Translations under genes and position numbers: made by a program | The notes under the pieces: generated by a model | Told to the model about the DNA's origin: nothing | Databases searched by the model: none | Seen by the model: the letters and a program-made list of their open reading frames with translations, nothing else | NCBI GenBank assembly: GCA_964592645.1 | Contig: CAZQFV010000005.1 | Location: forward strand, 102,379-166,378 | DNA: 64,000 nt | Direction of reading: 5' to 3' | Origin: CAZQFV01 sp964592645 | GTDB taxonomy: Bacteria > Chloroflexota > Chloroflexia > DTKN01 | Part shown: positions 53,300-61,132 of the stretch, one piece after another | Layout of the letters: every line of letters begins with the position of its first letter | Numbering within the stretch: the stretch's first letter is position 1

Positions 53300-55837
53300 T
53301 CACACCAGCCGGGGCACCCGCGCCAGGAGCTGCGAGACGACCTCGTAGTTGATCGTCCCCAGCCGCTCGGCGACCTCCTCGACGGTGATCTCCTCGTCGC
53401 CCTGTCGGCCGATGAGCACGACCTCGTCCCCGGCGCGGACGCCGGGAATGTCCGTCACGTCGACCATAGTATAGTCCATGCACACCCGGCCGACGATCGG
53501 CGCCCGCCGGCCGCGCACCAGCACCTGCCCCCAGTGGCGCGGCGCCCGGCGAAAGCCGTCGGCATAGCCCACCGGCAGGACGGCGATGCGCTGGGCGGCG
53601 GTCGTGCGGTAGGCGCGGCCGTAGGAGATGCTCGCGCCGGCCGGGAACTCTTTCACCTGGGCCACCGTGGTCTTGAAGCGCAGGGCCGGCCGGAAGGAGT
53701 CCGGCAGCGGCGTTCCCGGCCCGGGGGCCAGCCCGTAGAGGGCGATGCCCGGACGGACCAAGTTGAAGCGTGCGGCGGGAAAGCGCAGCAGGCCGGCCGA
53801 GTTGGCGGCATGGACCAGGGGGAAACGAAATCCTGCCTCTTCTAGCTCCTGCAATAGCTGTTGGAACTGCCGCACCTGGGCGGCGGTGTAGCCGTCTTCC
53901 GACGGGTCGTCGGCGACGGAGAAGTGGGTAAAGATGCCTTCCCAGACCAGGCCGGGCAGATGGCCCACCTTCTGCAGGAAGGGTTGCACCTCGTGAGGAA
54001 AAAGGCCAAGCCGCCCCATACCGGTGTCCACCTTGAGGTGCAGCCGGGCGCTGGCGCGCAGGTCTTGGGCGGCGGTGGAGAGGGCCTGCACGACCTCCTC
54101 GGAAAAGGCCGCGCAGGTGACGTTGTGCAGCACCGCCGCCCTTGCCTGCCACGGGGCGATGTAGCCGGGGATGAGGATGGGCGCCTCGATGCCGGCCTCG
54201 CGCAGCGCCACGGCCTCGCTCAGACAGGCCACGGCCAGCCGCCGCGCGCCGTGGGCCAGCACGGTGTGGGCGATGCGCACGGCCCCGTGCCCGTAGGCGT
54301 CGGCCTTGAGCACGACCATCACCTCGACCCCCGGGCCGGCCGCCTGGGCCAACTGCTCGCAGTTCTGGGCTACTGCTTCCAGGTCCAGCTCCACCCAGGT
54401 TGGGCGCTCCAGAAAATGGCGGCGCGCCTGGCGTGCCGGCACCGCCTGGCGCACAAGCAGGTTGGGCGCCTCCGAAGGATCGGCCAGCAGGTGTTCCACC
54501 ACCTGTTCCAGGCGGTCCTCGGCCGGCCCCTTGACCAGGATGGCGTCTCCCGGCGCCAGTCCCAACCGAGCATGTTGGGCGGCGTCCTCGTGGGTGTAGG
54601 TGACGCGCACGTCGAGCAGGCCGGCCGTCCGCGCGGACTCGGCGATGCGCGCCGCCCGGTCGCCGTAGGTGACCAGGCGATCGAGCACCTGGGCGGCGTG
54701 CCGGCCGGCTTGGCGTAGGGCCTCCTCGCTAAAGGGGCCGAGGGCCGGCAGGTCGCCCAGGACGGCCACGCGCCGGCCGGCCGGCAGGTCGCGCAGCGTG
54801 TCTAGCGCTGCCTGGACCGAGGCCGGGATGGCGCTGTAGGTATCGTCGAGCAGGTGGAGCCCCTGGACGCCGGCCAGGGGCCGCAGCCGGCCGGCGATGG
54901 GGCTCATCTGGGACAGGGCGGCCGCGGCCTCGGCCAGGTCCAGCCCATAGATCTGCCCCACGGCGGCCGCGGCGGCGGCGATGTAGGCACTGGGCCAGCC
55001 CAGCAGGGAGACGCGCAGGGGAACGGCCTGGCCGCCGCTGTGCAGCACCAGGTCGGTGCCCTGCCAATCGAAGGCCACCGTTTCGGCCCAGACATCGGCG
55101 GCGGGGCCGCGGCCAAAGGTGCGCCGGCGCGCGGAGGTGCGGCCGGCCATGGCCAGCACGCGCGGGTCGTCGGCGTTGAGCACGGCCCAGCCGTCGGCGG
55201 GCAGCGCGGCCACCAGGTCGCCTTTTTCCTGGGCGAGGGCTTCCAGTGAGCCGAGGTACTCCAGTTGCCCCTCGCGCACGCAGGTGACCACGGCCACCTG
55301 CGGCGGCGCCATGTTCGCCAGGGCGGCGATCTCCCCGAAACGGTCGCAGGCCATCTCCAGCACGGCGTAGCGCTGTTCGGGCAGCAGCCGGCCCAGGGAG
55401 AGCGGCAGCCCGAAGAGGTCGTTCTGGTTGCCGGCGCTGCGGAACGTGGGACAGCGGCGGCCCAGGACGGCGGCGATAGCCTCCTTGGTGCCGGTCTTGC
55501 CCGCGCTGCCGGTCACGGCGACGACCCGGGGACCATAAACGTGGACGATGTAGCGCGCCCAGTCCACCAGGGCCTGGCGGACATCGTCGACCAGGATGGT
55601 GGTGATGCCGGCGTTGGATGCCCGCCGGGGGTCCTGGCATAGGAGGCCGCCGGCTTCGCCGGCCACGGCGGCTTCGATATAGTCGTGGCCGTCGCCCCAG
55701 GGGGTCGTCACGGCGACAAAGAGCTCGCCGGGTTTCAATAGGCGGGTGTCGTGGCAGAAAGCGGGGAAGCGGCGCTGCTTTGGCGGGCCGTGCAACCGTC
55801 CGCCGGTGGCCTTCAAGAGATCCTCCAAATGGATCAT
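53300..55837 (-). CDS. murF-alr: Bifunctional MurF ligase / alanine racemase
   Basis: An 845-aa fusion. Residues 1-455 are MurF, which adds D-Ala-D-Ala to UDP-MurNAc-tripeptide: VTGSAGKTGTKEAI is the ATP loop, EMACDRFGEI and NADDPRVLAM are Mur-family motifs. Residues 470-845 are alanine racemase: WVELDLEAVAQN opens the barrel, VVLKADAYGHG holds the PLP lysine, and VGRVCMDYTMVDVT is near the C-terminus with the catalytic Tyr region. One polypeptide thus makes D-Ala and uses D-Ala-D-Ala. The fusion is known in Bacteroidota and some other phyla. ATG 55837 has GAGG 5 nt upstream. A dedicated Ddl was not seen here. Confidence 0.93.
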   Translation of the reverse strand: MIHLEDLLKATGGRLHGPPKQRRFPAFCHDTRLLKPGELFVAVTTPWGDGHDYIEAAVAGEAGGLLCQDPRRASNAGITTILVDDVRQALVDWARYIVHVYGPRVVAVTGSAGKTGTKEAIAAVLGRRCPTFRSAGNQNDLFGLPLSLGRLLPEQRYAVLEMACDRFGEIAALANMAPPQVAVVTCVREGQLEYLGSLEALAQEKGDLVAALPADGWAVLNADDPRVLAMAGRTSARRRTFGRGPAADVWAETVAFDWQGTDLVLHSGGQAVPLRVSLLGWPSAYIAAAAAAVGQIYGLDLAEAAAALSQMSPIAGRLRPLAGVQGLHLLDDTYSAIPASVQAALDTLRDLPAGRRVAVLGDLPALGPFSEEALRQAGRHAAQVLDRLVTYGDRAARIAESARTAGLLDVRVTYTHEDAAQHARLGLAPGDAILVKGPAEDRLEQVVEHLLADPSEAPNLLVRQAVPARQARRHFLERPTWVELDLEAVAQNCEQLAQAAGPGVEVMVVLKADAYGHGAVRIAHTVLAHGARRLAVACLSEAVALREAGIEAPILIPGYIAPWQARAAVLHNVTCAAFSEEVVQALSTAAQDLRASARLHLKVDTGMGRLGLFPHEVQPFLQKVGHLPGLVWEGIFTHFSVADDPSEDGYTAAQVRQFQQLLQELEEAGFRFPLVHAANSAGLLRFPAARFNLVRPGIALYGLAPGPGTPLPDSFRPALRFKTTVAQVKEFPAGASISYGRAYRTTAAQRIAVLPVGYADGFRRAPRHWGQVLVRGRRAPIVGRVCMDYTMVDVTDIPGVRAGDEVVLIGRQGDEEITVEEVAERLGTINYEVVSQLLARVPRLV

Positions 55838-55861
55838 CGGTACCTCGGTTTACAGAGTGGC

Positions 55862-55888
55862 TCTTTGTGCCTTTGGGCCTTTGTGGTT
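55862..55888 (-). repeat. 8-nt-period repeat abutting the nrtR-like stop codon
   Basis: On the minus strand the stop TGA (55888-55890) is followed by ACC and three 8-nt units CACAAAGG, CCCAAAGG, CACAAAGA. It is the same family as the units at 42593 and 21455 but without a visible inverted partner. Confidence 0.6.
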
Positions 55889-56580
55889 CACGGGAACAGC
55901 CGCCGGGCCTTGACCTCGGCGACGGCGCCTTCCCGGAACCGGTACAGCCGGGCCGGCCGGTGTTCCCCCACGCGCTGCCGGCCCGTTTCCTCCAGGACAT
56001 CGGCCTGTAGCACCTTGCGCCGAAAGTTGCGCTTGTCCAGCTTCTCGTTCAGGATGTGCTCGTAGGTTTCCTGCAGTTCGGTGAGGGTGAACTCTTCCGG
56101 CAGGAGCTCAAAGGCCAGGGCGGTGTACTCGAGCTTGTAGCGCAGGCGGGTGATGGCGTAATCGAGGATCTGCCGGTGGTCAAAGGCCAGCGGCGGCGGG
56201 GCGTATGCCGGGAACCAGCCCACGTCCGCGGCGTCGGTCGTCGCCCGCAGGCGCTGCTTGTCGGCCCGGACCAATGCGAAGTAGGCCACGGTGATGACGC
56301 GCATGCGCGGGTCGCGCTGCGGGTGGCCGAAGGTGTACAACTGCTCCAGGTAGACATCCTGGACGCCGCTTTCCTCGCGTAGCTCGCGCCGCGCGGCTTC
56401 CTCCAGCGATTCGCTGATCCGCACAAAGCCGCCGGGCAGGGCCCACACCCCGGCGAACGGCGGCCGGCGGCGCCGCACGAGCAGCACATGCAGCGCGCCC
56501 TTCAGCAGGGTAAAGATCACCAGGTCTACCGTAACCGAAGGGCGGTCGTACTTGTTGGGATCATAGTCGGTCTGGGCCAT
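55888..56580 (-). CDS. NrtR-like Nudix regulator / Nudix hydrolase
   Basis: A 230-aa protein with an N-terminal Nudix domain and a C-terminal winged-helix-like region. The Nudix box is changed little: GGFVRISESLEEAARRELREE, with the metal-binding REL-REE kept. The C-terminal half (LPEEFTLTELQETYEHILNE, DKRNFRRKV) is the DNA-binding part that defines NrtR, the ADP-ribose-responsive repressor of NAD metabolism. Because the Nudix box is intact, it may also hydrolyse ADP-ribose. The promoter carries a dyad at the transcription start, so it probably regulates itself. No nadR or pncB gene is adjacent. Confidence 0.85.
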   Translation of the reverse strand: MAQTDYDPNKYDRPSVTVDLVIFTLLKGALHVLLVRRRRPPFAGVWALPGGFVRISESLEEAARRELREESGVQDVYLEQLYTFGHPQRDPRMRVITVAYFALVRADKQRLRATTDAADVGWFPAYAPPPLAFDHRQILDYAITRLRYKLEYTALAFELLPEEFTLTELQETYEHILNEKLDKRNFRRKVLQADVLEETGRQRVGEHRPARLYRFREGAVAEVKARRLFP

Positions 56581-56600
56581 CGCAGTGCTCTCCCGCAGCT

Positions 56601-56627
56601 TGGTGTAATGTTCACACTAATATACCA
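56601..56627. promoter_or_regulatory. Imperfect dyad at the nrtR-like promoter (putative operator)
   Basis: A 27-nt imperfect inverted repeat with outer arms TGGT/ACCA and matching inner positions, and a nested GTGT-N7-ACAC. It covers the -10 and predicted start of the leftward promoter, as expected for autorepression. Confidence 0.5.
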
Positions 56628-56647
56628 TGGAATGGAGCGGCTGTCAA
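56619..56647 (-). promoter_or_regulatory. Promoter of the nrtR-like gene
   Basis: On the minus strand TTGACA (56642-56647) and TATATT (56619-56624) with a 17-bp spacer. The start codon is about 35 nt downstream of the predicted +1. Confidence 0.8.
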
Positions 56648-56765
56648 GCGGGCGGCAAAGGGGACAAAAGTCACAGACGGGCCGGGGGCGGTGGTGTATC
56701 ATGGCGATAGATAGCGCGAGACGGCCGTTTGGCATACGGTGGCGGCCGGCCTGCAAGGAGGACCG

Positions 56766-57014
56766 ATGGATGTAAATATGCCCATTCCCCCGTCGATCTT
56801 GGCGGATCTCTGCACCGGCTGCGGAGACTGTGTGGCCACTTGCCCGACGGGAGCACTGGAACTGGTGGACGGCAAGGCGCGGCTGGTCCGGCTCGCCGAC
56901 TGCGCCTACTGCGGCGACTGCGAGATGCTGTGCCCGCAGGGGGCCATCGCCCTGTCTTTCGAGATCGTCTTTGCGGAGGAAGCCGATGCGTCGGCAGATC
57001 GTACGGATCGATGA
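56766..57014 (+). CDS. 2[4Fe-4S] ferredoxin
   Basis: An 82-aa protein with two full cluster motifs, CTGCGDCVATCP and CAYCGDCEMLCP, connected by a short beta hairpin. A low-potential electron carrier. ATG 56766 has AAGGAGG 5 nt upstream; a second in-frame ATG is four codons later. Its 3' end overlaps the next ferredoxin-like gene by 29 nt, so the two are made together. The set continues with a MoaD-like and a DUF166 protein. Confidence 0.85.
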   Translation: MDVNMPIPPSILADLCTGCGDCVATCPTGALELVDGKARLVRLADCAYCGDCEMLCPQGAIALSFEIVFAEEADASADRTDR

Positions 57015-57360
57015 GGCGCTCTGTAACGGCTGTGGGCTGTGCGTGACCCCTTGCGCCGAGGGGGCCATTGAGCTGGTGGACGGCAAGGCCCGGGTGGTGC
57101 GCGAGGAACTGTGCGACGGGGCCGGCTTCTGCCTGGGGGTTTGCCCGACGGGGGCCCTGACGATCGAAGAGCGCGAAGCGGTGCCCTTTGACGAGCACGC
57201 CGCCGAGGAGCGGGTCGCGGGGCGGGCCGCGGCCCGCATCCGGCAGCACTGCTTCCGCTGCGACGTCAGCGAAGACCAGGGGGTGCTCCTGCCCTGCCGG
57301 GCGAACGGGCGTTCTCTGTGGGTGTGCACCCATTGTCTGCCGGCCCTCATCCACGGGTGA
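56986..57360 (+). CDS. Ferredoxin-like protein with C-terminal zinc ribbon
   Basis: A 124-aa protein. The first cluster motif is complete (CNGCGLCVTPCA). The second is CDGAGFCLGVCP, in which the second cysteine is replaced by Ala. A linker leads to a C-terminal knuckle pair, HCFRC and CTHC, with a nearby Cys that could hold zinc. Similar proteins occur in anaerobes as electron carriers fused to a zinc ribbon. ATG 56986 has CGGAGGA about 5 nt upstream and lies inside the previous gene. Confidence 0.82.
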   Translation: MRRQIVRIDEALCNGCGLCVTPCAEGAIELVDGKARVVREELCDGAGFCLGVCPTGALTIEEREAVPFDEHAAEERVAGRAAARIRQHCFRCDVSEDQGVLLPCRANGRSLWVCTHCLPALIHG

Positions 57361-57373
57361 GATCGGGATGAGG

Positions 57374-57415
57374 AGAGCAGAGAGCAGAGAGCAAAGAGCA
57401 GAGAGCAGAGGACAG
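57374..57415 (+). repeat. Six-unit 7-nt tandem repeat (AGAGCAG)
   Basis: Units AGAGCAG, AGAGCAG, AGAGCAA, AGAGCAG, AGAGCAG, AGGACAG (42 nt). The last units create the sequence GAGG, the only ribosome-binding-like site before ATG 57419. Confidence 0.85.
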
Positions 57416-57418
57416 ACC

Positions 57419-57742
57419 ATGGTGGACGTTCGCTTCTACGGAAGACTGCGGCACTTCGCCGAGAACCCGGCACCGACGGCAGTCTCGCGCCGAGAGGTGG
57501 CGGTCGACGGGGGCATGACGGTGCGCGACCTGCTGCGGCGCCTGGGAATAGACCCGGCCGAAGTGGGTCATGTCTTCCTGAACAACCGCCTCTTGCTGAC
57601 CTGCGCGACGATGAACCTCTGGCTGAACTATCTCGATGCGCGGGAGCGAGTGCCGGAGGGGTGCACCGCCTGGGAGACGGCCCTGCGCCCCGGCGACCGG
57701 GTGGCGCTGTTCGGCCGGGACATGGGCCTGTTGGTGGTCTGA
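57419..57742 (+). CDS. MoaD/ThiS-like ubiquitin-fold protein without C-terminal Gly-Gly
   Basis: A 107-aa protein whose start (MVDVRFYGRLRHF) and VRDLLRRLGI match the beta-grasp MoaD/ThiS fold, ending in LRPGDRVALFGRDMGLLVV. True sulfur carriers end in Gly-Gly, which is missing, so this member cannot be thiocarboxylated in the usual way. It may act as a structural or regulatory partner of the tightly linked ferredoxin and DUF166 proteins. ATG 57419 uses GAGG from the upstream tandem repeat. Confidence 0.75.
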   Translation: MVDVRFYGRLRHFAENPAPTAVSRREVAVDGGMTVRDLLRRLGIDPAEVGHVFLNNRLLLTCATMNLWLNYLDARERVPEGCTAWETALRPGDRVALFGRDMGLLVV

Positions 57743-57794
57743 TATGGAGTGCCGCAGCGTTGCTTGCTGCTGCACCTGGCCGGGTTAGTCTACG

Positions 57795-58556
57795 ATGCGC
57801 ATCCTGGTGATCCATCAAGGAGAATACGGCCGGCGGCACCTGGAGAACATCCGCCGCTGGGGGCCCCAGGACTGGACCGTGGAGGACTGGCGGGCGCCCG
57901 GCGTGCTGCCGCCGGTGATCGACTACCCGGAAGAGTTCCTGCCGGAGAAGCTGCCCCCCGCCGACCTGATCCTTTCCCTGGGTGAGAACCCCGGGGTGGC
58001 CGAACTCCTGCCGGAGATTGCCCGGCGCACCGGCGCCCGGGCGGTGATTGCCCCGGCCGACAGCGATGCCTGGCTGCCGCGCGGCCTGGCCAACCAGTTG
58101 CACCGCTGGCTGGAGCGCATCGGGGTGAGCGTGGTCACGCCACGCCCCTTCTGCGCCCTGACGGAGGCCGCCGGCGGGCTGCGCACCGAGCAGGAGCCGG
58201 TGACCCACCCCTACATCGCCGAGTTCGCCCGGTTCTTTGGCCGGCCGGCCTTGCGCATCGCGGTGGACCCCGCCGAGCGGGTTATCACCGCCGTAGAAGT
58301 GCTGCGCGACGCCTCCTGCGGCTGCGCCCGCTACACCGCCGAGCACCTGGTGGGCCTGTCCGTGGACGACGCCGTGGAGCAGGCCGGCATGTTGCACCAC
58401 CACTACCCCTGCCAGGCCGGCATGGTCAAGGACCCCTTCTTCCACGATACCCTGATGCACGTCTCCGGCAACCTGATGAAGGACGAGGTCGCCCGGCAGG
58501 TGCGGCCGTACGTTCGCGTAATGATGTACACGCCGGAGGGCAAGGTGGAGGGATAG
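57795..58556 (+). CDS. DUF166 family protein
   Basis: A 253-aa protein of the DUF166 family, best known from methanogens and some anaerobic bacteria and sometimes labelled thymidylate-synthase-like without proof. Segments: MRILVIHQGEYG, LILSLGENPGVAELLP, and a cysteine-rich ASCGCARYTAEHLVGLS followed by HHHYPCQAGMVKDPFF. The His/Cys clusters suggest a metal or cluster site. It closes the ferredoxin-ferredoxin-MoaD-like set, which could supply electrons. ATG 57795 is preceded only by a weak ribosome site. Confidence 0.8.
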   Translation: MRILVIHQGEYGRRHLENIRRWGPQDWTVEDWRAPGVLPPVIDYPEEFLPEKLPPADLILSLGENPGVAELLPEIARRTGARAVIAPADSDAWLPRGLANQLHRWLERIGVSVVTPRPFCALTEAAGGLRTEQEPVTHPYIAEFARFFGRPALRIAVDPAERVITAVEVLRDASCGCARYTAEHLVGLSVDDAVEQAGMLHHHYPCQAGMVKDPFFHDTLMHVSGNLMKDEVARQVRPYVRVMMYTPEGKVEG

Positions 58557-59003
58557 CGTGGACGCCGCGCTTGCCGCGACGGCCGCCCGGCGGCGCCTCC
58601 CACGCCGCACCTGGGCGCGGCGATGGGCGGTTTTGCCCACTCCCTGACGGCCGCACCGCCTCGGCCTCGTGGCGCATCTCGGGCGGGGCGCAGCTAACAG
58701 ACGCCGTCTGGCTCGCCCCGGAGGCGGGGGAGGCGCCGGCCGGCCGCCGAGGCCGGCTGGACCGGGATCCCCTCACGGGAGAGACGCTGGCCGCCTTGCC
58801 CGGACCCGGCGGTCGCATCGTGCCGACGGTGTCCAACACGGCCTACGAGGCGGCGCCGAGTTACGACGGTCGGAGCGGGCGGCTGCCGGGCCTTTCCCGG
58901 CGGTTGGTCGGCGGTGTGGCGGGCAGCGCCGTCGAACTGGAGCTTGCGGACTGGCGGGGAACGGCCGGCCGGCGCGAGACGCCTCCCGTGCGCCGGCTGG
59001 CGA
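58557..59003. other. 447-nt stretch without a convincing gene
   Basis: Very GC-rich. A 190-codon rightward open frame from 58571 crosses it, but has no ribosome site, low-complexity Arg/Pro/Gly-rich translation and runs into the convergent permease gene. I see no promoter, tRNA or recognisable repeat. Confidence 0.55.
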
Positions 59004-59945
59004 TTACCCCTTCTCTTCCCTGGCAAAGGGCAGCCCCAGCGCCGCCGGCGCGCCGATGCGCCGGCGCATCGTCTCCTGCGTTGCCGCCACCAGCACCACG
59101 ATGGTCAGCAGGTAGGGCAGCATGTTCAGGACGACGGTGGTAAAGTAGGAGACGTGCACGACGCTGGTCAGGCGCGAGGGCAGGGCGGCCATGGCCCCAA
59201 AGAGGTAGGCGCCGATGGCGGCGCGCCCGGGGTTCCAGGTGGCAAAGATCACCAGCCCGACGGCGATCCAGCCCAGGCCCTTGGTCATCTCGTCGGCCCA
59301 GCCGGGGGTGTAGCCCAGCGCCAGGGCCGCGCCGGCCAGCCCGGCCAGCACCCCGCCTACGAAGGTGTAGAGGTAGCGCAAGGCAAAGACGTTTACCCCC
59401 ATGGCGTCGGCCGTGGCCGGCTTCTCGCCCACTGCCCGCAGGTGCAGCCCCGGCCGCGTTTTGAAGAGAAAGAACCAGGCCAGAGGGATGAGCAGGAAGG
59501 AGGCATAGACCAACAGGTTCTGCCGGAAGAGGATCGGCCCGAGGATCGGGATGTCTCCCAGCAGCGGGAGCGCGAGGCGCTCGAAGAAGGGGCCCTTCTT
59601 GCCCACCAGGTCGCGCCCCAGCAGGCTGCTCAGCCCCGTGCCAAAGATGGTCAGGGCCAGGCCGCTGACCACCTGGTTGGCCTGCAGGGTGACCGACAGG
59701 AAGGCGTGCAACAGGCTGAGCAGTCCGCCGGTGACCATGGCGGCCAGCAGGCCGAGCCAGACGCTGCCGGAGTAGTAGGCGGTGGCGAAGCCGGCCCAGG
59801 CGCCCATCAGCATCATGCCCTCCACGCCCAGGTTGAGGATGCCGGAGCGTTCGGCCAGGATCTCGCCCAGGGTGGCAAAGAGGATGGGCGTGCCGGCGGC
59901 GATGGCCGCGGCCAGGATGGAGACGACCAGGTCCAGGATGCTCAT
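59004..59945 (-). CDS. BMP-type ABC importer, permease 2
   Basis: A 313-aa membrane protein of the BPD_transp_2 family (YufQ/NupQ-like) with about nine helices. Seen: GTPILFATLGEILAERSGILNLGVEGMMLMGA at the N-terminus and GVNVFALRYLYTFVGG with the EAA-like loop. It forms the channel with the next gene. ATG 59945 overlaps the TGA of the other permease (ATGA). These systems import nucleosides or related compounds. Confidence 0.88.
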   Translation of the reverse strand: MSILDLVVSILAAAIAAGTPILFATLGEILAERSGILNLGVEGMMLMGAWAGFATAYYSGSVWLGLLAAMVTGGLLSLLHAFLSVTLQANQVVSGLALTIFGTGLSSLLGRDLVGKKGPFFERLALPLLGDIPILGPILFRQNLLVYASFLLIPLAWFFLFKTRPGLHLRAVGEKPATADAMGVNVFALRYLYTFVGGVLAGLAGAALALGYTPGWADEMTKGLGWIAVGLVIFATWNPGRAAIGAYLFGAMAALPSRLTSVVHVSYFTTVVLNMLPYLLTIVVLVAATQETMRRRIGAPAALGLPFAREEKG

Positions 59946-61132
59946 GGCCGGCCTCCGCGGACGATGCGCACCCGGTAGCGCACAAAGAGCTCGCCGCCGA
60001 GCACGGCAAAGAGGATGATGCCCTGCAGGATATAGGCCGTGGCCCGCGGCAGGTGCATGGCGATCTGCACCCGGTCTCCGCCGACCAGCAGGCCGGCAAA
60101 GAGGAAGGCCACCAGCAGGATGGCCCAGGGGTTCAGCCTGGCCAGCCAGGCGACGATGATTGCCGTGTAGCCGTAGCCGGGGGAAAGGCCCATCTGCAGG
60201 CGCGGCATCGACAGCCCACACAGTTCACTGGCCCCCGCCAGGCCGGCCAGCCCCCCGCTGATCAGCATCACCAGCAGGATGTTCTTGACCAGGCTGATCC
60301 CGGCGTAGCGTGCCGCCCGCTGGTTTTCCCCGATGACGCGCGTCTCGTATCCCCAGCGCGTGCGCTGCAGGGCCAGGGCCAGCAGCCCTGCCGCCAGGAT
60401 GCCCAGGGCCAGCCCCAGGTGGACCCGCGTGCCGGGGAGGCGCGGGAACAGCGCCGCCGGGAAGGGGGCCGTCCCCGGAAACCCCCATCCTTGCGGGTCC
60501 TTCCAGGGGCCATAGATCAGGTAGTCCACCCAGAGGATGGCCACATAGTTGAGCATCAACGAGGTGATGATCTCGTTCACCCCTAGCAGCGCCTTCAGCA
60601 CGCCGGGGATGAACCCCCACAGCGCGCCGGCCAGGATGCCGGCCAGGAGCATCGCCGGGATCAGGATGATGGGCGGCGCTTTGGGCAGGAGGAAGAGGGC
60701 CACCCCGGCGGCCGCAAAGGCGCCCATGAAGAGCTGGCCCTCGGCGCCGATGTTCCACAGCAGCGTGCGGAAGGCGATGGCCACGCCCAGCCCGCACAGG
60801 ATCAGGGGAATGGCCTTGACCAGGGTCCCGGTCAGCCCATCTACCGAGGCAAAGGCCCCGGAGAGGATAGTGCCGTACGCCTGGAGGGGGTTGACGCCGG
60901 CCGCGGCGAACAGGATCGCCCCCAGCAACAGGGCCACGAGCACCGAAACCACCGGCACGGCATAGGACATCCACCGCGGCACAGTCAGCCGCTTCTCGAC
61001 GCGCACGATGGCTCTCCCGCGGATCAGGTCGAGCGGGATAGCGAGGATGCGGCGCGTGCTCTGCCAAAAGTTGGGCCCGACCGTCACATTTCCCTCACGT
61101 TTCACGTTAGGCTTACCGCCTTCATGCTTCAC
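59942..61132 (-). CDS. BMP-type ABC importer, permease 1
   Basis: A 396-aa permease of the same family (YufP/NupP-like). A long N-terminal extension (about 50 residues) precedes the first helix. LLWNIGAEGQLFMGAF and GINPLQAYG-like GVNPLQAYGTIL are conserved. It starts at GTG 61132, which overlaps the stop of the ATPase gene (GTGA). An ATG lies near 61125 but out of the coupled frame. It pairs with permease 2. Confidence 0.88.
   Translation of the reverse strand: MKHEGGKPNVKREGNVTVGPNFWQSTRRILAIPLDLIRGRAIVRVEKRLTVPRWMSYAVPVVSVLVALLLGAILFAAAGVNPLQAYGTILSGAFASVDGLTGTLVKAIPLILCGLGVAIAFRTLLWNIGAEGQLFMGAFAAAGVALFLLPKAPPIILIPAMLLAGILAGALWGFIPGVLKALLGVNEIITSLMLNYVAILWVDYLIYGPWKDPQGWGFPGTAPFPAALFPRLPGTRVHLGLALGILAAGLLALALQRTRWGYETRVIGENQRAARYAGISLVKNILLVMLISGGLAGLAGASELCGLSMPRLQMGLSPGYGYTAIIVAWLARLNPWAILLVAFLFAGLLVGGDRVQIAMHLPRATAYILQGIILFAVLGGELFVRYRVRIVRGGRP

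Noticed and set aside
58571..59143. A possible 190-aa gene in the 58557-59003 gap
   Set aside because: No ribosome site, Arg/Pro/Gly-rich composition, and it overlaps the convergent permease gene by about 140 nt. Left as a gap without a gene.
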